From Melampsora larici-populina 98AG31 (taxonomy: Eukaryota > Basidiomycota > Pucciniomycetes > Pucciniales > Melampsoraceae): 64,000 nucleotides of DNA. Made by a program: the position numbers and the translations under genes. The notes beneath the pieces were generated by a model, which was not told the origin of the DNA, ran no database searches, and worked only from the letters and a program-made list of their open reading frames with translations. The stretch covers positions 95,598 to 159,597 of the forward strand of contig NW_006768765.1 in assembly GCF_000204055.1 (NCBI RefSeq), read 5' to 3'. Positions 1-11,890 of the stretch are shown one piece after another (positions within the stretch are counted from its first letter, which is position 1; the number at the start of each line of letters is the position of its first letter).

Positions 1-255
1 GGGTCCAACTCGATTCAAACATCCCCTACACTGGAGTAGCAGCTCGATTGAGGACTCGCGTCGTGAAGATCAAAAAGAGGATCAGGAACTATTTTCATTA
101 AGCAAACCATCATCAATCATCAAAAAAAAGTATTCAGATGAAAAGGTACAAAATACGGATTGAGCTGAGTTACTCTAACTCTTCTTGGCTTGGAATATAT
201 AAAGTCAAACAATACAAACACCAAGACCTCAATCATCTGTGAGAAATCAGTCAAA
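1..255. other. Upstream sequence of the tetraspanin gene
   Basis: This is AT-rich sequence ahead of the first in-frame ATG and probably holds the promoter and 5' UTR. I see no second gene. Confidence 0.4.
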
Positions 256-2926
256 ATGGGATCAAGAATACCCAACTCTTCAAGCGCAAGTTCAACTTCC
301 AATACATTTCATTCTCAATCACCATCTTTAAGATATAGAAGCAATCAAAACACTCCTAATTTAAATTCGAATCAATCTCAAAATAATGGAATGGGAATTG
401 GAGCATTGAGTCCATCATTATTTGATATCACACCTACTTTTCAAAACCATTCATTATCATCAACAAAAGCTTCAATCCCAACTATCAATCATGCACAAGA
501 AGCCAATGAGAATTTAAAAGAATTTAATAGAACTGATTCTATTCAATCAAATGATGAGAATGGATATTTAAGAAAAGCATTGGAATCTATTCAATTCCTT
601 TTAAAACGAAATTTAAACAAATCATCATCATCAACAAGTAATACTCAGAAATCAGAATCAAATCAATCTTCTTTACCTTTACCATTACCTTTACCTGGTT
701 CATTACCTCCCAAGACTATTGCACCATCTCTTGAAAATCTAGGTTCGATTGATAGTGTCTTATCTAGTATTACTTATAATCCTAATCCTACGACTCCTAA
801 TCCTAATGGTAATCATCAGAATGTGAATCAAGGACTGGGTTTACTCAAACCTCCTACTGCTACTCTTGCTTCAAATCATCCTTCTACTATTATGATTGTT
901 CATGATCCTAGTAATCATGCTCATCATCAGTTTCCTTCACAATTGATCTCACCTCCTTTGATGTCAAATGATCATAGTTTAGGTAAAGAAAGTTTGTAAG
1001 TTGATATCCTCTTTTATCATTCTCTTGTTTTGAAGGCTCAGTTGTTACGGATCAGATTTTGATTTTGATTTTGATTTTGGTTTTTTTGGATACATGTACC
1101 AGGTTTTCAAGAATTCGACAATTTCGTGAAACTACTTTTAATTCAACTCAAAGTCATCATGAATCTAATGATCCCAATCTCACGAATTATCCTACACCTA
1201 ATCATTCCAATCGAAACCGAAATTCGAAATCTAGAATCAGTTTAAATTCTTCTACAAATGTTCAATTCGATTCAAGACATAATTCGATTTACACTCAAGC
1301 TTTATCAACTCAATCCAAATCATCATCAACAACTGATCTAAACAATACGAAAGAAACTTCATCATCTATCGATCATCATCAAGTTTCTTTATCTTTGTTT
1401 ACTTCTTTAAGATATGCGAATAAGTTTCCAGACTTTAGATCTAAATCTATCAAAAGTAATTCAACTAGTTTACCTTCTTATGATCATCATCTTAATAATA
1501 GTAAAGGGGTGATTAATACACCGGTTTTGAATTTAACCGAAAAAGGTCAGACTGATGAGATGATCCAAAGCCAAGACCATGAAAAAATTACAAAGTTTAA
1601 GATCGCTTTGGTTTTGAGTGTCAGTTCGGTCATGGTTTATGCTTTGATTGGATTGATTTATTCACTTTTGTTTTGGTTTAGAGGTATGAGAATTGGTTTT
1701 TAATTTGTCTATTTATATACAATCAGATCTTAACTTAGATTTTTTGTTAGATTTTGGTGATTTCTGACGTGCATTTTTTTTTGTTTTTTTGTATAGCTTT
1801 GGAAAATTCAGATGTGGTACAAGTAGCTGATCCAGATGTATTAAGATGTAAGTCAACTTTCCACTCTCTTTACAAAAAAAACACGTTGAAATCTTACAAT
1901 CAAAAACCCCTTCATAAATTGATCATCTTCTCCCCCAAAAAAGGGCTCACAGCAGCCAGTTCAGTATGTCTTCTAACCGGTCTAACCGGTCTAACCGGAA
2001 CGATCCTACACTCTCGCAAGATCTTAACGATTTATAATTTAATGCTTTGGCCAAGTTTAGCTTGTGTGTTGGTGATTGGTTATCTGGCGTACAAACGGGT
2101 TTCATTGAATTTAGATTTGAAATTGAATCAAGCTTGGAGTGAGATTTATGATCCGTTAGATAGGTTGAGGATCCAGAATGCCTTGAAGTGTTGTGGGTAT
2201 TATAATCCGTTACGTAAGTGAACTTCTTGTACTTAGAAAAACATCACTCTTTTTTGTGGGTTTCGAAAAGCATTATGCTTGGTGTTAACTTTGGGCGTTT
2301 TTCGTTTTAGATGAAGCTACTTTTTCTTCTCAATGTTATCCTAGAGTTAGATTAGTAGGTTGCAAAGGAAAATTATTTAAGTATGAAACTAATAGTTTAG
2401 ATTCGTTTACTCGAGTGGCTTTTTGGATTGCAAGTTTACATATGTTGAATATTGTGATTGGATTGTTGTGTTCGAATCATGTGGATCGGTACGTTTTTGT
2501 CTTTTTTCCTTTTTTCTTTTTGAGAGGGTTGAAGCCAGAGAAGTGGAAATAAATTTGTTTTTTTGAAATTGGGATGGGTTTTTTTTGGTGGGTTTATAGT
2601 CAGTTTGGTAAAAATCTTATACCTCCTCAGTACAGATTGAAGTAAGCCTTTTTTCCCTCATATGTTTTGAATTATTTTGTTTCTTAACGGATTCTCTTAC
2701 ATTTTTTTTGGTTTTTTTTAGATTATTGGATGTCAATAGTCATTCAATTCAATTCTTAAACCAATTTCCAATTAAAAATCAAGAAACAAATCCAAAATTG
2801 AATGTAAAGAAAGAAGAAGATTTAACCATCAAATTTGGTTTACTCCATCAAAGGAATTTTAGAAATTCAAAACTGTTGATGAGAAATTCTATGGATGGAT
2901 TAGGTTTAGAACAGTCTTTAAAATGA
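256..2926 (+). CDS. Tetraspanin with long N-terminal extension, 7 exons, 685 aa
   Basis: Exons by splice sites and phase: 256-995, 1103-1683, 1797-1847, 1953-2213, 2311-2488, 2600-2641, 2722-2926; the lengths sum to 2058 nt. The first ATG in the frame is at 256, with A at -3 and G at +4. Residues 1 to about 410 are Ser/Asn/Pro-rich and look disordered. Four hydrophobic segments follow: one at the end of exon 2, two in exon 4, and one at the end of exon 5. Between segments 3 and 4 lies a large extracellular loop with the tetraspanin CCG signature (LKCCGYY) and two further cysteines. Tetraspanins organise membrane microdomains; in plant-pathogenic fungi members of the family act in infection-structure function. 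The 105-nt intron 1848-1952 is a multiple of three and open, so its removal is inferred from GTAAGT and the acceptor. The family call is firm; the role is inferred. Confidence 0.88.
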
Positions 2927-3371
2927 TCATTAAACTTGAAAAAAACAATAAAAAAATCTTAGTGTTTGGTGGTTTCTTGGTTGTTCACGCAAAAAAGGCT
3001 TATGGATTTGGTTTTGGTGTTTTTTGGGGGGTAGGGTTCTTGTTTTTGGAATTTGTTTTTTTTTTGAATGGGGTGCTTTGAAAAATCTGGAAAAGTCTTT
3101 CTTTTTAGTTTGGTTTTCATTTCTGGAATTTATAAAGTAATGAGTTTTGTTTTCAAAAATAGTAATAATGATAATAATCAATGGGAATCATGTAATAGGT
3201 TTTGTTTTTGTAGTATTTTGTAAGAAAAAGGAAATGATTGGATTGGAATTGGAATTCATTTACATAAAGTATAATGAGTGTGCTGTTTGAAAAAAAACAA
3301 AGCAGTTTTAAATAAATTGGATGCATGGATGGATGATGAATGGTTTTTGAATGAACAAGGAACTTTGCTTG
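2927..3371. other. Intergenic, no recognisable gene
   Basis: Very T-rich sequence downstream of the tetraspanin stop, probably its 3' UTR and terminator region. The short open frames are low complexity or begin at non-ATG codons. Confidence 0.4.
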
Positions 3372-4062
3372 ACAAAGCCCTCTCTGCATGGCTGTGTCTG
3401 GACTCTGCTCCCTTGCAGAGGGGCATAGACTATATACTTGTGAACTTCTGGCGTGAACACTCCAAGATTTAAGTGTTGCTATGTAGTTCTTTGCATTTTG
3501 GCACTTCCCTCACAAACAAACCTCACTTGATACCACAGGGACAATGTTCAGAATGATCTTCTACACATCCTTGAAGCCTCATATTATAGACACTCCAAGT
3601 AGCAAAGACAAGCAATTGGTCTGAAGATGATTACAAGCCCACTTGCAATTTGGCCTTTTGAGATCCTAAATTCATGTACAAGTGCTTTGGGAAAGGATAC
3701 AACGCATTTACTCCACCAGCCCCAACAAATGTGTTGTATCTTTTCCGGAAGCACTTGTACAATAAGAATACACCTGTACACCCCTTTACAGGTGGGTCAT
3801 TATAAGGTGTGAACATTTACTTCAAGAAGTGCATGATAGATCAGGATTTCTTGACTAAAAAAGGTCAAAACACATGTAGAAAATGTTTCTGAATAAGTCA
3901 GTCTGTCTACAGGGTAGGGAGGATTTCATCAGTGAGGGGAGCAAGAAATATCAAAAAACTACATAAGGAGACTTAATCTCTGGAGTGTCACACCAGAAAT
4001 CAACAATTAGTCATAAGCCCCTCTGTGAGGGTGTGGCCGCTGCTGTGCAGAGAGGGGTTTGT
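3372..4062. mobile_element. Non-autonomous inverted-repeat element
   Basis: The 17-nt ends (3372-3388 and 4046-4062) are inverted copies with one mismatch, reading ACAAAGCCCTCTCTGCA on the left. There is no transposase ORF. A 34-nt imperfect inverted repeat lies inside (3676-3709 with 3727-3760). I could not fix a target-site duplication, so the superfamily is unknown. Confidence 0.5.
3676..3760. repeat. Internal 34-nt hairpin
   Basis: The arms at 3676-3709 and 3727-3760 are near-perfect reverse complements around a 17-nt loop. As RNA it would fold into a stable stem. It lies inside the inverted-repeat element. Confidence 0.7.
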
Positions 4063-4105
4063 GATCACAAACCCCATATCCTCAGCTTCATGAAGCTGAG
4101 GATAT
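4054..4105. repeat. Two abutting perfect palindromes (22 bp and 30 bp)
   Basis: Positions 4054-4075 form a perfect 22-bp palindrome centred on GTGATCAC. Positions 4076-4105 form a perfect 30-bp palindrome centred on TTCATGAA. They touch with no spacer at the right end of the inverted-repeat element. Confidence 0.85.
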
Positions 4106-4331
4106 GACCATAAATATCAAGCTTGGTATTGATTAATCACATTCATCTATGAATAATCAACTGCATGTGGGTGGTGATTAAGAAAGTAGAAGTTGATGTG
4201 AATTTGACGGAATTGAGTTATTGTACCATAATAATTGCATAAAATCAACCGTCTTCTGTTTGTCATATGTCATGTTACACCTAAGGCTGTGACTCATGTG
4301 GCAGGCATGTTCTTTTTAAAAAGACACATCC

Positions 4332-5106
4332 AATAGCGGGGTTCAAGTCAAAAATTCCAAGTAGGAATTTTACAGCATCCGAGAGAGTTTTTTAGGAAAA
4401 ATTTTACCTAAAACCGACTTGGGCGTCGTAAGAATGGTTTAAAAATAGGTCACCACATCTTATAACAAGAAGAAGAAAAGCTTTGAGACAAAGGTACAAG
4501 TGCTGGAAAAAAGTGCATTTTATCTGTTTTTATGGACTCAACAAGAGAGAAGGACAAAAAAAACAACCATTAGGGAAGAAAAAAACTACTCGTACGCCTT
4601 TTCTTGAAACAAAAAAAGACGGTATTTTTTTCTCAATCCTAAAAACAAACCACTCGTCTTAAAATTATAGGCATTAAGGGGGCTCAAGTCAAAATATTTG
4701 CGCCCTTTTCTTAAAAAATTGGGGAAAGTTTTTTACAGTACCTTGCTGTAAAAACTTTTCCCAACTTGTAAAAAAGGACTGTAAAAATTTCTTTTGGATC
4801 TCCTTCTGAGCAGTCAATTTACGCAAATTTGCGTAAATTTGCTGCTCAAAAAAATTTGGGATGTTGTAAAACTTTTCCCAATTTCATAAACTTTTGCGTA
4901 AATTTTATGCAATTGGGAAAAGTTTTTTACAATAAAAGTAGTAAAATATTTTGACTTGAGCCTCCCTATTGTCATATAATTTTAGACATTGCAAGTAGCT
5001 ATAAAGCTACTTGCAAGTCATAAAACATGAGTTATAATTTACAACCTTTGAGCAATGTCTAAAAGTCATTTTAGGTCCAAATTATTTTGACTTGAACCCC
5101 GCTATT
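4332..5106. mobile_element. Non-autonomous element with perfect 22-bp terminal inverted repeats, nested
   Basis: Perfect 22-bp inverted ends lie at 4332-4353 and 5085-5106. Inside is a second inverted pair of 18 bp (4681-4698 and 4945-4962). Both pairs share the core TCAAGTCAAAA, so the inner unit is a related element or an earlier layer of the same one. The interior is AT-rich with further short hairpins and no coding sequence. Confidence 0.6.
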
Positions 5107-6861
5107 ATATAAGCAAAAAATTGAAAATTATGTGGTAAAATTGTGTTTTTAGTCAAAGACAATTTTTTTAATGATGTAGATGGTCAGCAGGGGTCAGAAG
5201 GTTGTTTTAAATCATTTTATCATTATCATTCCATTCATATATGAATTACATGGTTTGATAAGAGCATTTAGCAGATAAGATAACATTGAAAAATCATAAA
5301 AATAGTACATTAGTAAGAATTGATCAAAGAGTTATTATTAAGAATGGAATTGATGAGCAAGGATATTAATTAGCTCATATTCAAAAGAATCAAATCTGTT
5401 ATGAGAGGAATGAAAGAAGAAAAAGTCAAAACTATAGGTATAAAGTGTTGGAAAATGGTTTGTAGGGTGTTGATAATTGATTTGAGGGTTCAAGAAGGTT
5501 ATGATGTAAAATTGAATGATAATATTAGTCAGCAAGCACTTTAATGATGAGGGTTGATAAGAGAGAAGTGAAATTATCCAAGAAAGAGGGAAAATTGAGG
5601 ATGGTAAACAAGGGTACTGCAGGCTTTATTCATGTTTAATGATGTCATTGAGGGATTTATTGGTTGCCAATACTTTTATAATGGTTTTTGAGTTATTCTT
5701 ATGAATGGATTGATCTACAATGATCTTATGATGAAGCGGAAATCGATATCAGAAGTGAAAAGAGGTGATGATGGGTAAAATGGTCAAAAACGGTTTTCAG
5801 ATAATTTCATATGTCAAAACTTGTCAGATCATAATGGGGAATAGCCCAATCAACGTGATATGTGTTATTTCATAATATACAACCTGAAAAAGTATATCAT
5901 CAGAGGTTTTGAGAAAAAGCTATAAGGAAACAAAGGAAATGGTGTGAATTTTGACTTATGTGCTTACATACACACATGTAGCAACATTTACATGACAAAA
6001 AGCTTATTTTATCAATCTCTACAGCTCAATAAAATAATCATTACACATCAGAAGTAGGTCATATTGGGGTGAATATTGATCAGCATCAAGTGAGCTATAC
6101 AATGAGCTACAGTAATCCAAAATTGGACAAATTTACAGAAAATTTGTACTTCTAAAAATGGTTTTCAGCTATGAGTATTAGGGAAAAATCACCATTATTC
6201 TTCATGAGAAGATTTTTCCATCCTCTATAAAATCCAATTGATCAATTCCACAGCTTAAACCATGTCATTCATTAGTAATAACTACATCATATGATTACAT
6301 CAGAGGGGTTTTTGAGGTTTTTGAGGGATTTTGTCAAGTTTTTGTTGGTTTTTGAAGGTTGTTTACCATTGTTGAAAGTTTGAAAGGATGATATATACTA
6401 TGGATGGTTGGTTTGCAGGCTTTTTCCCCCTTTTTTACATCTTATAATTATGTTAGAATGTTTTTAATCATGATCAAATTAGTTTATCAGTACTAAGCTC
6501 ACTAAATAGCGCCTTTGTATCAAAGGAGAAATGTTGTTATGTGTGATAAGACTATATAGTCTTCATTGAAATAACAATCCAATCAATTGTTGCTTGTCTT
6601 TGGTTAATAAAATTGTGGTTTTGCCATGATCAATTGGAATAACACTATAGTATAGCAGTGTTGAGTTCTTCTCTTGTATCAAAATCACGGGAATGATACT
6701 TGAACTAAGTATTGCTAAATATTCCTCTGGTGCCTTATCCTAAAGAAGTCGGCAAATTCTCAAGTTGATTCTTCCAAAGAGGCAGTCTTCATTCAACTTC
6801 TATTAGTTAGCTATACTAGTAGATTGTCCCTCTTTAAGCTCTGTAAAGCTCTTGTTAAGCT
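5107..6861. other. AT-rich intergenic, nothing recognised
   Basis: No ATG-started frame of convincing composition, no RNA gene and no terminal repeats that I can pair. It is probably old repeat-derived sequence. Confidence 0.4.
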
Positions 6862-7290
6862 TTAGAGTCCGTTTGGTTGCCTCCGACCTTGCAGGTTGAC
6901 CCAGCCAAAATCTCAGGTGTATGCTTTGAGGCAGTTTGAAGTGTACACTTGAAGTTCTGCTGTTTGGTACAGAAGCCGCAGTCAACCTTTGAGGCGTCTA
7001 CCTCGAGGTCAGCCAGCCAAATTTGTTGACCTGCCAGGTTTGACGTTTTGGTCAAATCTTGCAGGTTGACCTGGCTAGTCCCATAGACCTGAAACCAGGA
7101 GCGCGACATCGGATCTTGCAAAGGGAGAAAACCCATAAGTTTCAAGGTCAAGTACACTTCAAGTCGAGTTTGCCAAATGCACCAAACCCTGGTACACGCC
7201 TTGTGGCAGACATGGTCTACCTGCGGATCCGCAGGCAGACACCTCGCAAGTCTACGCCAGCAAGGTCAAAGGCAGCCAAACGGGGCCTTA
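6862..7290. mobile_element. PIF/Harbinger (Tourist-like) MITE with TTA target duplication
   Basis: The element at 6865-7287 is bounded by TTA on both sides (6862-6864 and 7288-7290). Its ends are GAGTCCGTTTGGTTGCC and, on the other strand, GGCCCCGTTTGGCTGCC. A 3-bp TTA duplication with ends of the CCGTTTGG type is the known signature of PIF/Harbinger and Tourist elements. The arms continue as a long imperfect inverted repeat. Both strands carry open frames across it, but these are shadows of the repeat; there is no transposase. Confidence 0.72.
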
Positions 7291-9518
7291 ACTTCTACAC
7301 TGGGCGCGCTCACTTTTTGGCTGAGTACACGGATTAAGGGCAAAAGAGGCGCACTTTTTTTGTAAAAAAGAAGCAGCAAAAATAAAAACAATTTTACACG
7401 GGTCTTCTGCACTCCATTAATCACCATTGCTTTCTTGATCTGTGTCTTCTGTATGTAACTGAACAATACCAGCAGCTGTCTGGGTACATAGTGAAATTAT
7501 CAAAATTGAAAAGAGTCCAGAGTTCAACTTGTTGTCATAGGTGATTTTGGCCACATCTTCATTGTCCACCTTTTGCGCAGAGTCCTTGGCTTGAACTTGT
7601 ATTTCAATCTGTGTGACCATCTTCAGGTTTGTCATCAACATTTTTTTGAGACATTCTTTTTGTGGATCCCATCTTGGTGAACACACTTTCCACACCTGCA
7701 GCATGTGGAACCAGTTCAAGAGCTTTGATTGCTAAAAAGTGCCCGCATATAAAACCTGAGACCACCTGCTTTTAGAATCCGGTGGTTACCAAAAATGTTT
7801 GACTGAACTGGGGTTCAGAAGTGATAATTTGTACAAGTTTTGAGTGTCTAGAAGGTGATTGAAAGAAATCAAACGGACACCGGGTGATCTTGAAAATTAT
7901 CAAGAACCCTTCAAGACCTCCAGCTCTGGCTCCCGCTACCCACATCTCACAACTAGGATAGCAATTTGTTGTCTTTCTTCTTGTTTTCTAACCAAGTTCT
8001 ATACCATAATTATAAAGCTCTGGTGGGTAGGGCTGGTGTTAAGATAAGTAATCTTGAGTACACAAGTACAAAAAAGGCTTTTACTTGGCTAGATTAAAAC
8101 TTGATGAGGCTAGAAATTCCCCTTTGTCTGCCAGTCTCTTCATTTGTCGAGCCTTCTTACCCAATTTGGAAATGTGATTGGTCTTTGAAGACCTTAATCT
8201 GCCTGTTGCTGATCCAAGGGTTATATAGAGTCACAAAAATTATTGGTCAATATATGATTGATTATCACTTGTTTCTTTTTCCTCTATTGCTTCAGCACCA
8301 CAAACTTTTTGGCAACCTTTTTATTGCATACATGTCTTGCTTGTAGCTGTTGAAGCAAAGAAAGTTGGGAATAGCAACTTTAGTATTTATATCTTGCCAG
8401 CACAGACCGGGAGAGTTCTCCTAGGCAAAAGCGGTCCAGGGCAGCAAAGAATATATGCCCATTCTGCCATCCTACATTCACTGGCTAACCAGATCACCCT
8501 AACTTCTTTGGAAATCATATATGACTATTCTCGCTGGTGTCAAGAAGCGTAAACTTTTGGACCAGCAAATTTTTCTCTAGAAAATTGATGCCAAGCCACA
8601 AAACTCACCCAATCTGGGATTTGAGGGTACTATTGGAATCTTGGCATTGGTGGTAATCCAGATATCTTGTCAAAAACCAAATATTTCAACTTTTTTACTT
8701 GGTTTCCACAGCACAAGAAATTCATCTCTTGAAGTGAGATTCCTGCGAAATACCCGGTGCAACATCTTACGCTTCTCAGCACTAGAAACCATAGAGGATC
8801 AAACATTTCACGACATCAAAATTATGATTCAGTTAGACAAAACAAGTGTGGTTAGACCCGCTTGATCATGATCTGGATGATATCAAAACGATCCTTCAAG
8901 TATTATTTGAACAATGTTATGTCGATGCTAACTTTTGTGATGAAGTTAAGCTAATCAGATATATGATACCACCGAGAGCGAGCAAAAATCGCTTGAAGAT
9001 TAATTGGTCTGATCGAAAAGGCAGAGTGATAATTTGCCCTGAAGCTGAGAGAGAAGCCGAAAGGACTTTTCAATTTTGAGTTGAAAGATAAAGAACAACG
9101 AGATGAGCTTGACGCCACCCTAAGATACAATCCAATGAAAGTTTATAACAACTTCGCTGTTGAAATAGTGATGATTATCTTAGTCTTTTAAAAATGGTCT
9201 CACGACAAAGATAGGCAACCAATACTGATTTCCGGAGAAATCCAAGTTCTGGTGGCCGCGGGTCGCTTTTGCCCCAAAAATCTGGTTAACATTCATGACG
9301 ATTGTGCATAAATCTTATTAAATTGAAATTATATATTTTAATCAAACTAAACCAAACATTTCTTCTTTCTCATAAACTGTTTTCACATGGGTGTAAAACA
9401 TTAATATAACAACAATTGAGTCAAACTTGTTCACCAGTGACAAGTTGAGTCTCCTAAACAAACAAGAAGTGAATTTTCTTCCAATCTCTAAATTTAATTT
9501 TGAAGTTTTATGCAACTT
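7291..9518. other. Gene-poor region with degenerate frames
   Basis: Several short frames lie here (near 7417-7719 on the minus strand; 8337-8552, 8641-8865 and 8846-9079 on the plus strand). None starts a clear gene. The segment at 8641-8865 ends in KPNISTFLLGFHS, which faintly recalls the large inner-ring nucleoporin family (Nup192/Nup205), but the neighbouring frames do not continue the match. It may be a gene relic or repeat-derived. Confidence 0.25.
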
Positions 9519-11890
9519 TTAACCTTCAGCATTAGGTATTATGGGTATTCTTGGATTGATTTGTGAAATTTCTCCTGATTTACGATTGGTTGGAATTTTT
9601 GGATCAAACTCGAAATGTGGGTTTCTACGTGAGCGATTCTAAGAGTGAAAAAGTACGATCAAGTCAAAAACTTTGGTTTTTCGTTATTTTAGATCACATA
9701 CACTCACCTGGATTCTCATTATTAAGATAGGTAGTACTCCTAGTAAACCAAGGGCCAATACTGCCCAAGAAGAAATGAAGATCGCATGATAGGAAGCTTT
9801 ATTTGCATCAATGCGAAACACAACTGCTGCTCCAGCGGATTGAATTCCTAGTCACACGAAAATGGACCCAAAGAAACTCCCGTCAGCCAGTCTTCGGAGA
9901 AATGGTAAAAGGTAAACAAAATAAGCAGATAATAACCTTTGTAGAATCCCACAAATGAAGATAAATCTCTAGGATCATTGCTCAAGGCTCCTATCAACCA
10001 ATAGGCGAAAGTTTGCCAAACAGCATCGCTGATCCCTAAGTATCAAGAAAGATTCAGAGACAAGATATACTCAAACTGAAAAAGAAAAGTTTTGAATCTC
10101 AGATAAAAAGAACTGACCATAGGAGATATAAAGCCAAGCTCTCCCCACATAATCTGGATCTGACCAATCCATCTTGACTGATACAGTTCCACGCTCATAA
10201 GTCCTTTGGACTACCCATCCACCGCCCCAAGTCCCAAATATGATCGCCGTCAAGATGCCCCAACCTAAGAATGCGCGACTCCGACGTGAAGAGATTGGAT
10301 TTCTTGCCGATGAAGATGAATAATCCAGTAAAAGTCCGAACAATCCTGATCCAAATAGCTGTGAAAGCCAATAAAGCAGCGCATTGAGTGATCGAGTGCG
10401 AAGATTGAAGAGGGCAAGATTGTAATCGTTGAATTGATAAGTGTAAAACCTGAAATTCACACCGTCAGCTATGTATGGGGGAAGATAGAATAATAAAACG
10501 TGAATCGAATCTTCATTCACCAATTACTTGCCCAAAAGAATGGGAAAAGAAGCAACACTGTAGGATCCTTAGTCAACGTCTTGATCATTGCTCGAATTTC
10601 GTCTTTCCATCCTGGATTTTGGTCTAATGTTACCCAACTCCCATCAGCTCGCTGGACCGTTGAAGGCAAAGCGAGCGTCATAGTAAGTGCCGAACCAAAT
10701 AATGTGATGGCGAGGAAAGCAATGTAAACTGAATTTGACACGGGACTATCCTAATTAAGTAAAAATACCACATGCGCATCAGGTTCGGTAGTTCAAAGAT
10801 TTTTTGATGAAAAGATATTTTCACAGTTTGGCTGTCGTGAAATCGACCAAGTGCAACGGCTTCGCCTAGTACAGCCCCTGGAGTACGTATATTTTCAAAA
10901 CAGCAGATAGAATAGATATCCTTATCAAATTTATGCAGTGATTTTTCGCATATAAAAGACAATGATCAAATTTCAGAGCGGGGAAGCACAAACCGAGACT
11001 GAAGATGATCCAAAACATCGCAATGTATCGACCTTTGGTAGCTTCGGTCGAATAAGCTAGCATCAATGAACCCTGCGCTGTCCATAGCAAGCCCGCGCAC
11101 ACTCCCAGAATAGCGCCTGCTGCAATAACGAAACCGCTAGTTGTTTTTGAACATTTCCCTCATCAGTGTTTGCACTCAAGTTCAAATATTGAGAAGAGCT
11201 CACCTATTTTGATTTATGTTGTAAGATAGGTACGAGCCTATAAATAATGTATAACCCAATGACCTGCAATACACAAATTCAATCATTTCAGCCGGAAATT
11301 GAAGTGGCGTAATAATTCTTTAAAAGTTATGACGAAAAGAGTCGAAAATTCACCCAATCGATAAGGATAACCTGGGGCCAAGTTTATTAACGATCGTACC
11401 TGACAAAAAGGCAGTAGTGGCAAAGGTAGAATATAGGGCTACATTGGCTATTGAGACGCGCGAGTTGAAAATGTCGGATTTCGTACATCAGCAATAGTTT
11501 AACACAATTCAAAATCAAGGCTTTTGCATTTAGGAGTGGCCTAGAAACGTTTACGTACCGTTATCGGCCGTGGTCGCGTCGATCTGACCTCCACCTCCGA
11601 GGCCGCTCAATGCATTGAACATACCTGTAAGGTATAATTAGATAGACCAACATGAGCAAGCAAATCGGGGAAAAGAAGTCAGAATACGTCATGTCATATT
11701 GAGCATCATAATCTCAAACTACCTCACCTGGGCAACAAAAACAGACCATGGATACAATAACGATCTGGATCAAAGGGTGTCGATATCCCATGTCGGGCGG
11801 CGACGCTTCGAGTAGCATTGAAACACGACGGAATTCATTGGAAGGCTCGCGAACCGATTGGCTGCGTGCTTTATCTTGCGAGTCGGTCAT
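9519..11890 (-). CDS. UNC93-like MFS transporter, 11 exons, 499 aa
   Basis: Exons on the minus strand: 11890-11728, 11624-11559, 11447-11354, 11263-11204, 11136-10994, 10877-10825, 10750-10521, 10449-10118, 10035-9937, 9847-9708, 9638-9519; total 1500 nt with every junction in phase. The start is the ATG at 11890 (MTDSQDK); a TTG further upstream was ignored. Multiple membrane segments are seen. Motifs typical of the fungal UNC93-like group are CPGMFNALSGLGGGGQ early, NKLGPR after helix 2, EATKGRYI in the middle, and DYNLALFNLR with WSDPDYVGRAWLYISYG late. These are membrane proteins of the major facilitator fold; the substrate of the fungal members is not known. No lesion was found. Confidence 0.9.

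Noticed and set aside
190..255. Extension of the tetraspanin frame upstream of 256
   Set aside because: The frame upstream has only a TTG; the first ATG with good context is at 256.
7417..7719. 100-codon minus-strand frame next to the Harbinger MITE
   Set aside because: No ATG-supported gene structure or known transposase motif; possibly a repeat remnant.
8641..8865. Possible Nup192/Nup205 fragment
   Set aside because: Only about a dozen residues recall the family and the adjacent frames do not extend the match.
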